Assembly: GCF_030418455.1 (NCBI RefSeq)
Contig: NZ_JAUHPW010000004.1
Coordinates: forward strand, 1-64,000
Direction: 5' to 3'
Length of the DNA stretch: 64,000 bases
Source of the DNA: Demequina litoralis
Lineage (GTDB): Bacteria > Actinomycetota > Actinomycetes > Actinomycetales > Demequinaceae
This document shows positions 26,423 to 34,475 of this stretch, in pieces; the stretch's first letter is position 1, and each line of letters starts with the position of its first letter. A program made the translations under genes and the position numbers. Under the pieces are notes generated by a model. The model made no database searches. It was not told the DNA's origin and saw only the letters and a list, made by a program, of their open reading frames with translations.

Positions 26423-28186
26423 GTGGCCCCCCAACGACACTCGTCCTCGCGCACGCCTCGTCGCCTCTGGCGCTGGCTGGGGGCCGTTTCCGTCGCGGCG
26501 TTCGTCATCGCGGCGGCTGCCCTCGCGTGGGACGGCTACCGGTTGCTCCGTGCGAAGGACGAACTTGCCACGCACGCGGCGGCAGCGCAGTCGGCGATCG
26601 GCGAGCGCGACGCAACCACGCTCGTCGCCGAGGCGGCCGCACTTGAGTCTGCCGCGCGAACGTTCGCGGCTGCAACCGACGGGCCCCAGTGGTGGCTGGC
26701 CGCGCACCTGCCGTGGGTGGGGGATCAAGCGGTTCCACTCCAGCGGGCAGGGGCTGCCGTCGATGAGGTCGCGGAAGGGGCACTGAGTCCTCTCGCCTCT
26801 CTGGGTGACCTGTCTGCATTGGAGGCCCCGGAGTTCGTCGACGGTCGCATCGATCCCTACCTGCTCGAGCCCTACCGGGCGACGCTCTCCGACGCAGCGG
26901 AAGTACTCGCCGACCAGGTCCATAACCTCGAGACGACGGATCTCGAAGGCACCGTCTCCGCCGTGCGCGATCCGTTCCTCGACCTGGCGGACCAGCTGGC
27001 GACCGTCAGCGAACTCGTCAACGGCGCGCACGTCGCGGCCGAGGTGCTCCCGACCATGCTGGGCGGCGAGGACGTGCGGACCTATCTGGTGATGGTGCAG
27101 AACAATGCGGAGCCCAGGACGACCGGCGGGATTCCCGGCGCCGTCCTCGAGGTGACAGTTGACGACGGTGTGGTCTCGTTGGAGCGCTACGCGACCGCGA
27201 ACTCGATGATCGACCGCACAGAGCCCGTCACGCTCACGGAGGACGAGCTACGCATCTTCGGGCGGCGCATGGCGGTCTATCCGCAGAACGTGAACTTCAC
27301 GCCGGAGTACCCCCGATCCGCACAGCTCATGAGCGAGTTCTGGGCGGCCGAGTATGGCGAGGTTGCTGACGGCATCCTCTCGATCGACCCGGTGGCGCTT
27401 GGCTACATGCTTGTAGGCGCTCCCGCAACCGAGGTGGGCCCGTTCTCCATCACCGGTGACAATCTCGCCGAGATCATGCTCCGCGACTCGTACCTGGAAT
27501 ACCCCGAACCTCGCGACCAGGACGCTTTCTTCGTTCGCGCCTCGGCCGAGCTCTTCGGGCGGCTCGTGGGCGGGCAGGCGCGGGCGGTGAGCGGCATCGA
27601 GCGTGCGATCGACGAGGCACGATTCATGGCGTGGTCCGCGGATTCCGCGGAGCAGGCGCTGCTGGCCAGCACGGCGGTCGGCGGAGCGTTCCTCGAGGGT
27701 GGCTCCGCTCTGGGTGTCTTCGTGAACGACGGCTCTGGCGCCAAGATCGGCTACTACGTCGACGTTCACACCGACGTGGTCGACCATCTGTGCACCGACG
27801 GCAGCCTCGCCGGCCAGACCGTGACGGTGACGCTCGCCCACACCTTCGCGGGCGACGTCGACGGGCTGCCGGATTACGTCGCTACGGGTGCGGCGAACTA
27901 CCCGGACGGCGAGTTCCATGCGAACGTCCGGCTGTTCCCCGCGACCGGAATGGGGGTGACCTCCCTCGAGCGGGACGGCGAGCCCTCGGGGATCAACCCT
28001 GAGACGCTCGGCGGGAGATCGATCGCTTCTGCGCGCGTCGCGCTGCTGCCCGGTGAGTCTACGGGCCTCGTCTTCGAGGTCGCGGCCAATGTGTCCGGAT
28101 TGCGGGAGCTCGACCTCGTCGTCACCCCTGGACCGAAACCTAATGTTTACAGCACCAGGTCCGATGATCTACTCGACGGCTGTTAA
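26423..28186 (+). CDS. DUF4012 membrane-anchored protein (copy 2)
   Basis: Encodes 587 residues from GTG, the same length as the 19511 paralog. A basic start and one membrane helix (about residues 19-38) precede the extracytoplasmic domain; the signature VMVQNNAEPRTTGGIPGAVL lies near residue 226. Conserved blocks shared with copy 1 include NVNFTPEYPRSAQLMSEFW and FVNDGSGAKIGYYV. It stands 42 bases after the second sugar transferase, whereas copy 1 follows a Wzz/BY-kinase. The family has no established activity. Its role in presenting or anchoring the polymer is inferred only from this repeated linkage. Confidence 0.88.
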   Translation: MAPQRHSSSRTPRRLWRWLGAVSVAAFVIAAAALAWDGYRLLRAKDELATHAAAAQSAIGERDATTLVAEAAALESAARTFAAATDGPQWWLAAHLPWVGDQAVPLQRAGAAVDEVAEGALSPLASLGDLSALEAPEFVDGRIDPYLLEPYRATLSDAAEVLADQVHNLETTDLEGTVSAVRDPFLDLADQLATVSELVNGAHVAAEVLPTMLGGEDVRTYLVMVQNNAEPRTTGGIPGAVLEVTVDDGVVSLERYATANSMIDRTEPVTLTEDELRIFGRRMAVYPQNVNFTPEYPRSAQLMSEFWAAEYGEVADGILSIDPVALGYMLVGAPATEVGPFSITGDNLAEIMLRDSYLEYPEPRDQDAFFVRASAELFGRLVGGQARAVSGIERAIDEARFMAWSADSAEQALLASTAVGGAFLEGGSALGVFVNDGSGAKIGYYVDVHTDVVDHLCTDGSLAGQTVTVTLAHTFAGDVDGLPDYVATGAANYPDGEFHANVRLFPATGMGVTSLERDGEPSGINPETLGGRSIASARVALLPGESTGLVFEVAANVSGLRELDLVVTPGPKPNVYSTRSDDLLDGC

Positions 28187-28204
28187 CATCTTGTGGAATC
28201 TTCG

Positions 28205-28222
28205 GGCGCTGCTGAGGGCGCC
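28205..28222 (+). promoter_or_regulatory. leader hairpin with TGCTGAGG loop
   Basis: GGCGC (28205-28209) and GCGCC (28218-28222) enclose TGCTGAGG, 18 bases before the ATG at 28241. The gene has a separate GGGAGGC ribosome site, so the TGAGG element is not simply the ribosome site. A TAACAT box at 28184-28189 would start the message just before the hairpin. Confidence 0.45.
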
Positions 28223-28240
28223 TAGTGCTGGGAGGCATCA

Positions 28241-28747
28241 ATGATTGCACGCACGATCGCGACCGTTGCGCTGGCTGGCGCGGCGGTCCTCGTACCGTCC
28301 GCGGCCTTCGCCGCCGACACCTACCCCGACGCCGGTGACTCGCTCACCTGCGACGCCTCGCAGGTTGACGTCACCAACACTGTGGGCTGCACGGTCGGCG
28401 CGGCTGACGGGTCCAAGGTCGCGCTCCAGGTCACCACTGCGGGCGAGGACGCCTCGATCGCGGGCACCGTGACCTCGGCGGCGAAGACGGTTTCTGGCAA
28501 CGTCGCGTCGTTCACGATCACAGCGCCGAGCAGCACGGGCACCATGGGCATCACCGCGATCATCGACGGCGAGGCGGTTGACACCGCCTCGATCGAGGTT
28601 GTCTCGTCCGCGTCGACGACCACGGGCGACGAGCTCTCGGGTACGGGCTTCGAGAACGTCGGTCTCGCCGCGGGCGCGGGTGTGCTGCTGGTCGCGGGCG
28701 CCGCGACCGTGTTCGTGGCGGCGCGACGCCGCGCCGCGGCCAACTAG
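28241..28747 (+). CDS. secreted protein with LSGTG sorting-like signal (copy 3)
   Basis: Encodes 168 residues. Signal peptide MIARTIATVALAGAAVLVP cleaves near AFAADTYP. The mature part (about residues 27-130) is a small Ser/Thr/Val-rich domain with two Cys residues, likely an Ig-like beta sandwich. The end is LSGTGFENVGLAAGAGVLL, a hydrophobic helix, and AARRRAAAN. The anchor matches the LSxTGF tails of the 6847 and 10222 proteins while the body is unrelated, which suggests a common anchoring system. It follows a DUF4012 gene and is closed by a good terminator. Confidence 0.82.
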   Translation: MIARTIATVALAGAAVLVPSAAFAADTYPDAGDSLTCDASQVDVTNTVGCTVGAADGSKVALQVTTAGEDASIAGTVTSAAKTVSGNVASFTITAPSSTGTMGITAIIDGEAVDTASIEVVSSASTTTGDELSGTGFENVGLAAGAGVLLVAGAATVFVAARRRAAAN

Positions 28748-28763
28748 CTCTTCACGAGAGAGG

Positions 28764-28798
28764 GGCCGCCGCACCGACAGGTGTGGCGGCCATTTCTT
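28764..28798 (+). terminator. rho-independent terminator
   Basis: GGCCGCCGCACC and GGTGTGGCGGCC form a near-perfect stem of about 12 pairs around GACA, followed by ATTTCTTT. It lies 16 bases after the stop of the LSGTG gene and ends the sugar transferase-DUF4012-LSGTG unit. Confidence 0.8.
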
Positions 28799-28824
28799 TG
28801 CGCTCTGCCGGGCGAACGCCTTGA

Positions 28825-29026
28825 TCAGCCGCGGATGTGTGCGGCGTTGTCGAGGTACCAGGCGTAGGTGCAGCGCAGGCCTTCCTCGAGCGTGATCTGC
28901 GCGGTCCAGCCGAGCCCTGCGAGGTGGGAGACGTCGAGGAGCTTTTGCGGGGTGCCGTCGGGCTTGGTGGTGTCCCACTCGGTGGTGCCGTGGAAGCCGG
29001 TGACGGTAGCGATGGTCTCGGCGATC
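28825..29026 (-). pseudogene. truncated second copy of GDP-L-fucose synthase (3' end only)
   Basis: The last 66 or so codons of an fcl gene, ending AYWLD-like residues and AAHIRG, closely match the end of the intact fcl at 21275. Conserved words include [20 protein letters not shown] and [13 protein letters not shown]. The homology stops abruptly at 29026, exactly where the left inverted repeat of an IS3-family element begins, so the 5' four fifths were removed by the element or by a deletion next to it. It has no start codon of its own and cannot make an active enzyme. It shows that a second fucose pathway or a duplicated module once stood here. Confidence 0.9.
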
Positions 29027-29085
29027 GGGTCTGCCCCAGCATCGGTTGACTCTGACCGCCACGGATCTCGGTCCGTGCTGGAAGG

Positions 29086-29376
29086 ATGTTTCCCGTGCCC
29101 AAGCCCTATCACGCGGAGTTCCGTCGTGATGTCGTCGCGGTCGCCCGTCAGGGCGGCTCGATCGCGCAGATTGCGAAGGACTTCGGCATCACCGAGTCGT
29201 GCCTGCGCAACTGGTTGAAGAAGGCCGACGTCGAGGACGGCGTCCGTCCCGGCGTCGTGGCAGAGGAATCGGCCCAGATGCGTGAGTTGAAGAAGCGCAA
29301 CCGTCAGCTCGAAGAAGAGGTCGAGATCCTCAGGAGGGCCGCGGCGTACTTCGCCAAGTCGATCTCCCCAAAATGA
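29086..29376 (+). CDS. IS3-family transposase orfA
   Basis: Encodes 96 residues. Helix-turn-helix [19 protein letters not shown] near residues 23-45, then a leucine-zipper segment [20 protein letters not shown]. It is the DNA-binding half of the transposase. Its stop overlaps the ATG of orfB (ATGA, after CCCCAAAA), so orfB can be made by coupling or by slippage on the A run. A GTG three codons in is an alternative start. Confidence 0.88.
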   Translation: MFPVPKPYHAEFRRDVVAVARQGGSIAQIAKDFGITESCLRNWLKKADVEDGVRPGVVAEESAQMRELKKRNRQLEEEVEILRRAAAYFAKSISPK

Positions 29377-29969
29377 CGTACCCGCTGGTCCTTGACCTTG
29401 CCGCCGACGGCGTCCCCGTCGCGGTGACCTGCCGGGTGCTGGGCTCTTCCAAGCAGGCTTTCTACAAGTGGAAGGCCAACCCGCTCACGGCGGCCGACTA
29501 CGAGCGGCGTTACCTGATCAACGCCGCCCTCGACGTCCATGCCGACGATCCCGAGTTCGGCTACCGGTTCATCGCCGACGAGCTCCAAGCGCTCGGCCTC
29601 GAGGTGTCACGCAACACGGTCCACTCGCTGTGCAAGGAAGCGGGCATCATAGCTGCCGTGCACCGTCGCAGGGGCTCGGGCAAGAAGGCCGGTCCGCCCG
29701 TCCACGACGACCAAGTCCAGCGCGTCTTCACCGCCGACGCCCCGGACCGCGTGTGGCTGACCGACATCACCGAGCACTGGACCGGCGACGGCAAGCTGTA
29801 CCTGTGCGCGATCAAGGACGTCTTCTCGAACCGTATCGTGGGCTACTCCATCGATAGCCGGAAGAAGTCCTCGCTGGCGGTCGCGGCGCTCGAGCAGGCC
29901 GTCGCCCGGCGCGCCCTCATGGGTGCTGATCTGAGCGATCTGACGTGCCACTCTTAAAGGGGTAGCCAG

Positions 29970-31465
29970 GGCGGATTCAACTGGTCGTCGCAACACCTCG
30001 TGTGGGAGGTGTACGGCAGTGGCAACGAAGCATTGGGATGCGAAGACGAGCGATGTGCCCAAGGATGCTCGCCGACAGTGGCGAGCGGATCGAGCGTTGC
30101 GTCCGCCGATGCGCTCGCCCGGGCGGCCCGAGCCCTCGCGAGCGGTCCAGCGGCAGTTCTGGCGACTGATCGCGACGGGCATCACCTCGGCTGAAGCGGC
30201 GCTGAAGGTCGGCGTGTCTGTGCCGGTCGGGATGCGCTGGTTTCGCCACGCTGGCGGCATGCCGCCGATCAGTCTGGCCGAGCCCTCGGGCCGGTATTTG
30301 TCGTTCGCCGAGCGCGAGGAGATCGCGTTGCTCCACGTGCAGAAGGTCGGGGTGCGTGACATCGCCCGCCGGCTGGGACGCGATCCGTCGACGATCTCGC
30401 GCGAACTGCGCCGCAACGCGGCCACGCGTAGCGGCAAGAGCGAGTATCGGGCGCTGGTGGCGCAGTGGAAGGCCCAGCAGGCCGCGAAGCGCCCCAAGAG
30501 CGCGAAACTCGTCGTCAACCCGCGCCTGCGCGCGTACGTGCAGGAGCGCTTGTCGGGAAAGGTGCGCCGTCCCGACGGCATGGCCGTGGACGGTTCGACA
30601 CCACCGCCATGGAAGGGGCTGAACAAGCCCCATCGGGCCGATCGACGGTGGGCGTTGGCGTGGAGCCCTGAGCAGATCTCGCACCGGCTCAAGGTCGACT
30701 TCCCCGATGATGAGTCCATGCGCATCAGCCCCGAAGTGATCTACCAGTCGCTGTTCATCGAAGGCCGCGGCGCGCTCAAACGTGAGCTCGTCACGTGCCT
30801 GCGCACGGGGCGAGCATTGCGCCAGCCGCGCCAGCGCACCCGGAACAAGGCCGAGGGTCACGTCACCGCCGACGTGGTCTTGTCCGAACGGCCGGCCGAG
30901 GCCGCCGACCGTGCCGTACCCGGGCACTGGGAGGGCGACCTGATCATCGGGACGGGTCGCTCGGCGATCGGCACCCTCGTCGAGCGCAAGAGCCGCACCG
31001 TCCTGTTGGTCCACCTTCCCCGCATGGACGGCTGGGGCGAGAAGCCGTAGGTGAAGAACGGTCCATCGCTGGGTGGCTACGGCGCGATCGCGATGAATGC
31101 CGCCCTATCGGCGTCGCTGACGACGCTGCCCGAGCAGCTGCGCAAGACCCTGACCTGGGATCGCGGGAAGGAACTGTCCGGGCACGCCCAGTTCGCATTC
31201 GAGACGGGCACGAAGGTGTACTTCGCGGACCCGCACTCGCCGTGGCAGCGGCCCACGAACGAGAACACCAACGGGGTCCTCCGCCAGTACTTCCCGAAGG
31301 GAACCGATCTGTCCCGCTGGTCGGCGGACGAACTTGAGGCAGTCGCCCTGGCGGTCAACAACCGACCTCGGAAGGTCCTCGGCTGGAAGACACCGGCCGA
31401 GGTCTTCGAGGAACAACTACAGTCAGTTCAACAACCAGGTGTTGCTTCGACCGGTTGAACTCGCC
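29970..31465 (+). mobile_element. IS30-family element nested in the IS3 orfB
   Basis: 1496 bases bounded by imperfect inverted repeats of about 29 bases: left GGCGGATTCAACTGGTCG, right (reverse strand) GGCGAGTTCAACCGGTCG. A three-base target duplication, CAG, is present at 29967-29969 and 31466-31468, and removing the element restores the reading frame of orfB. This proves that it entered after the IS3 copy. Confidence 0.9.
30019..31458 (+). pseudogene. IS30-family transposase with an in-frame TAG
   Basis: A frame of 479 codons interrupted once, by TAG at 31048-31050. Upstream: a helix-turn-helix, IARRLGRDPSTISRELRRN, and the first catalytic Asp in GHWEGDLIIG. Downstream: the second Asp in TWDRGKELSGH and the Glu in PTNENTNGVLRQYFPKG. 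The stop stands between the catalytic residues, in GEKP-stop-VKNG, where relatives usually have Gln, so a CAG-to-TAG change is the simplest origin. The frame is otherwise intact, so the loss is recent. Inactive unless the stop is read through. Confidence 0.87.
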
Positions 31466-31858
31466 CAGTTCCGCTCCAGGCGTTTCGTGGTGGCACTTAA
31501 CGCTCACGGGATCCGCGGCTCGATGGGCCGCGTCGGTTCTGCCGGCGACAACGCCGCGATGGAGTCGTTCTTCTCGCTGCTCCAGAAGAACGTCCTCAAC
31601 CGCAAACGGTGGGAGTCCCGCGAGGAGTTACGCCTCGCGATCATCACCTGGATCGAGAAGACCCACCACCGACGCCGCCGGCAAGCACGTCTTGGCCGGA
31701 TGACGCCCATCGGGTTCGAGGCCGTTTACGCTACCCAACGCCTGGCACTCGCGGCCTCACCACCCCGGTCAACCGATCTTGGGGCAGACCCCAGTGTGAG
31801 AAATTCCATCCTGGGGGACCTTGACCCCTACCCCCGACCACTCACCGCCGAGTCGCCA

Positions 31859-32821
31859 CTAGAGCCTCATCTGTGAAGAGCCAGTTTGATGCGCTGCTCG
31901 ACAACCGCCCGAATTTGATGAACGCTTGGAGGGATAATACCTCCCGCAACGCCTGTCGCGCCGGTATTTTCGAATCTGCGGCCAACTCGAAACGAGGTTA
32001 GCCGCCCTCCGTACGCCACGTCCACCTCTTGCCGCCAAATATGCCAATCGGTCACGCACGATGCCAACTAATCCACTATCTGAAGTATAAAACGGCGGAA
32101 ATTGCGGGAGCATAGCGCCAGCGCCGAGCCTCCATCCGACAACCCTGTTTGCCACGTTGCCGCCGTGCACCACCTGCATCCACATAGCCTCGGACGTCTC
32201 GACATCAACGACTTGCGCATGTGCGCCAAGTCGCGGATGCTGGTCCATGAAGACTGTCTTTGGAGGAAGCCCGGCGAAGTTCATTTCATACAGTGACACA
32301 AAGGGGTTCAAAGGATAATCGCGCCTGTACACCTTCCCATCCGAGACCTGTATTCCGTGTAAGAAATTGACGACGCAGAGCTCTTGGCTATCAAATCGTG
32401 CTTGCACCTCGTCGATATAATTCTCAGCGAGGGCGTCATCGCTATCCAGCCGAGTCGTGATCAGAGCATTGCCTTTTGAGTAGTGCGCCACTACCGCCGA
32501 ACAGACTTCGGGTGTGAATGGCGCGGAAATGTAGTGCACTCTAAGAAAGTCGTTTTGCCCCTCTAGTTCCGCAAGTTCCTTCCGACACCAGTCGGGATTA
32601 TCTTCATCGAGCAACAGGACCCACGTATAATTCATTGAAGTCTGGCGCTGAAGTGAAGGCAAAGGATACTTGCGCAGCAATTCCATGCGTTCATGAAGCC
32701 AACGTTCCCTATCGGCTGGCCCATCAATATCGTCCATTTTCACGCTGAATCGAGTGATCACCAAATGATCGAAAGAATCATCACGGCCAACGTGAACTTC
32801 ACGGGTGCCGGACTCCACCAT
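31859..32821 (-). CDS. glycosyltransferase, putative rhamnosyltransferase type
   Basis: Encodes up to 320 residues. Start region FDHLVITRFSVKMD, then WVLLLDEDNPDW near 75, and TRLDSDDALAENYID near 125 with the DxDD metal site: this is the layout of the putative rhamnosyltransferase family (GT-A fold). Base composition is clearly less GC-rich than in the flanking modules, so it is probably acquired. The last 60 or so residues look unnatural (Arg/Ser/Cys-rich), and a better-looking continuation is open in another frame over 31867-32067, so a frameshift near 32000 is possible. It begins 68 bases from the IS3 right end. Confidence 0.65.
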   Translation of the reverse strand: MVESGTREVHVGRDDSFDHLVITRFSVKMDDIDGPADRERWLHERMELLRKYPLPSLQRQTSMNYTWVLLLDEDNPDWCRKELAELEGQNDFLRVHYISAPFTPEVCSAVVAHYSKGNALITTRLDSDDALAENYIDEVQARFDSQELCVVNFLHGIQVSDGKVYRRDYPLNPFVSLYEMNFAGLPPKTVFMDQHPRLGAHAQVVDVETSEAMWMQVVHGGNVANRVVGWRLGAGAMLPQFPPFYTSDSGLVGIVRDRLAYLAARGGRGVRRAANLVSSWPQIRKYRRDRRCGRYYPSKRSSNSGGCRAAHQTGSSQMRL

Positions 32822-33037
32822 TCGTGCCGCCTCTCCATCACTGGCCCACAGACAAGCAAATCATCACTAAGCGCAAACCGCCAAAAGAAGCTTGCGAAAG
32901 CATCGCACTTCGTAGTTGCCGACGCGCGAACTTAGCCTAGTGGACTGATGCGCTCTGGATGCCTTGGATGACCTGCCCCAGGGTTCGGTTACCAGTGGCA
33001 GTGTGTCGGCCAGGCTCGATCTCGAGGAGTCCGGACC

Positions 33038-33334
33038 ATGCCCAAGGCCTATCCGCAAGAGTTCCGTCATCGAGCCGTCGCGCTCGTGAGAGCCGGCCGT
33101 CCGGCCACCGAGGTCGCCCTCAGCCTCGGCATCAGCACGACCTGCTTGCGCAACTGGGTGCGCCAGGATCGTATCGACCACGGCGAGATCGTCGGCCGGT
33201 CGATGACTGAGAGCGCCGAGCTGAAGGGAGCGCGGAAGCGCATCCGTGAGCTCGAACGTGAGGTCGAGGTCCTCAAGGTCGCATCCAAACTGCTGGGTGA
33301 GGACAAGCCCCACCCAAAAGGATCCATCCGGTGA
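33038..33334 (+). CDS. IS3-family transposase orfA
   Basis: Encodes 98 residues. A helix-turn-helix, ATEVALSLGISTTCLRNWV, lies near residues 24-42, followed by a coiled-coil segment KGARKRIRELEREVEVLKVA. The stop overlaps the GTG of orfB (GTGA). It is intact, but its partner is not, so the element cannot move without help from another copy. Confidence 0.87.
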   Translation: MPKAYPQEFRHRAVALVRAGRPATEVALSLGISTTCLRNWVRQDRIDHGEIVGRSMTESAELKGARKRIRELEREVEVLKVASKLLGEDKPHPKGSIR

Positions 33335-34212
33335 TCGACGTCCTCGTCGCCGCCGGACACCCCGTGCTCACCTGCTGCCGGATCCTGGGTGTGTCCAAGC
33401 CCGGCTACTACCGCTACAAGCATCGCCCGACCTCGCCCACGCAGATGCGCCGTGAATAGCTCACCGGTCTCATTCGCGAGTTCCACACCGCCTCCCGCGG
33501 TACGTATGGCTACCGTCGCGTGCATGCGGAGCTGACGATGGGGATGAACGTCAAGGTCAGCGAGCACCTCGTCGGCGACCTCATGGGCCTGGAAGGCATC
33601 TACGGACTGCCAGGACCGACGCGGATCAAGAGGCTGCGCGGCGTCGTCACCGCGGACGACCTCGTCAACCGCAAGTTCCATCGGATGAAGCCCAACGAGC
33701 TGTGGGTCACCGACATCACGCAACATTGGACCCGTGCGGGCTGGCTGTCCTGCTGCTGCGTCCTGGACGCCTTCAGCCGCAAGATCGTCGGCTGGTCCAT
33801 CGACTCCAGCGCCGACACCCGCCTCGTCCTGAACGCCCTCGACATGGCCATCAAGACCCGCGATCCCGCCCCCGGCGGCATCGTTCACGCCGACCACGGA
33901 GCCCAGTTCACCTCGTGGGCATTCGGCAACCGCATCCGCGCCGCAGGCCTCATGCCATAAGTCGGATCCGTCGGCGACGGGCTCGACAACACGATGATCG
34001 AGTCCTTCTGGTCATCCATGCAGATCGAGCTGCTTGACCGTCAGACCTGGAACACCAGAATCGAGCTCGCGAACGCGAGCTTCGAGCACATCGAGATCTG
34101 GCACAACCGCGCCCGGCGCCACCCCAGCATCGGCTACCTCACGCCCATCGACTTCGAACTACAGTCAGAAATGCACGCCATCCCCGCCCGCACGACACAC
34201 GTGATCAGGTAG
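33331..34212 (+). pseudogene. IS3-family transposase orfB with two in-frame stops
   Basis: One frame across 294 codons with TAG at 33457-33459 (codon 43) and TAA at 33958-33960 (codon 210). All three catalytic residues remain: WVTDITQHWT, HADHGAQFTS and TMIESFWSSMQ. At codon 43 relatives usually have Trp (a TGG-to-TAG change would suffice). No frameshift is seen. The protein is therefore split into non-functional pieces, but the decay is slight. Confidence 0.87.
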
Positions 34213-34235
34213 CCAGACCCTGGGGCAGGTCAGGA

Positions 34236-34443
34236 TGTCAACCTAAGCCGGGGCAGTCCCCGCCCGTGGGTCCGCGAGGCACAGGCGGCCTACTTCCTCG
34301 AAGGCGGGAACGTCGTGGCTGTGGCCGACCTGGTGACAGACTTCCGCGACCCCACCACACTCGACCTCGCAATCGTGATCTACGGTGCGTCGCGCCGGAC
34401 GGCACAGTTCTCCTGGGCGCAGTCCGACCTTTGGTACTACTGA
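34236..34443 (+). pseudogene. 3' remnant of an unrecognised gene, cut by the second IS3 element
   Basis: There is no start codon, but the frame ending at TGA 34441-34443 reads as natural protein: PWVREAQAAYFLEGG, then VVAVADLVTDFRDP, TLDLAIVIYGASRR and QFSWAQSDLWYY. Its codons have the expected high G/C third positions. When the IS and its GGA duplication are removed, the frame meets a stop about 15 codons further upstream, so the gene had already lost its 5' end. I do not recognise the family. It is followed after 32 bases by the acyltransferase pseudogene. Confidence 0.5.
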
Positions 34444-34475
34444 AGCCGACGACGTGCACCGATACCATCTCATCC

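Larger units (their letters stand above)
29027..31791 (+). mobile_element. IS3-family element interrupted by an IS30-family element
   Basis: Left end GGGTCTGCCCCAGCATCGG and right end (reverse strand) GGGTCTGCCCCAAGATCGG are imperfect terminal inverted repeats, matching in about 22 of 24 bases. Without the nested element the length is about 1.27 kb, normal for IS3. It carries orfA and an interrupted orfB. Flanks are GATC on the left and CAGT on the right, so I see no target duplication, which suggests that recombination or a deletion has replaced one flank. The left flank is the truncated fcl. Confidence 0.88.
29373..31876 (+). pseudogene. IS3-family transposase orfB, broken by a stop codon and an IS30 insertion
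   Basis: The catalytic subunit is in two pieces. The 5' part (29373-29954) carries the rve-type integrase core with the first Asp in WLTDITEHWT. At the second catalytic Asp, where relatives read H-S-D-R-G-S-Q, this copy reads H-S-stop-R-G-S-Q, with TAA at 29955-29957. Directly after the CAG of that motif the IS30 element is inserted. The 3' part resumes at 31466 with QFRSRRFVVAL and holds the Glu in AAMESFFSLLQ. The frame then runs past the end of the element to 31876. It cannot make an active enzyme. Confidence 0.88.
32969..34232 (+). mobile_element. second IS3-family element
   Basis: 1264 bases with terminal inverted repeats: left TGACCTGCCCCAGGGTTCGG, right (reverse strand) TGACCTGCCCCAGGGTCTGG. 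A three-base target duplication, GGA, flanks it (32966-32968 and 34233-34235), so this copy entered by simple transposition. It carries orfA and a nonsense-broken orfB. It is of the same family as the 29.0 kb element but clearly a different IS. Confidence 0.9.
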
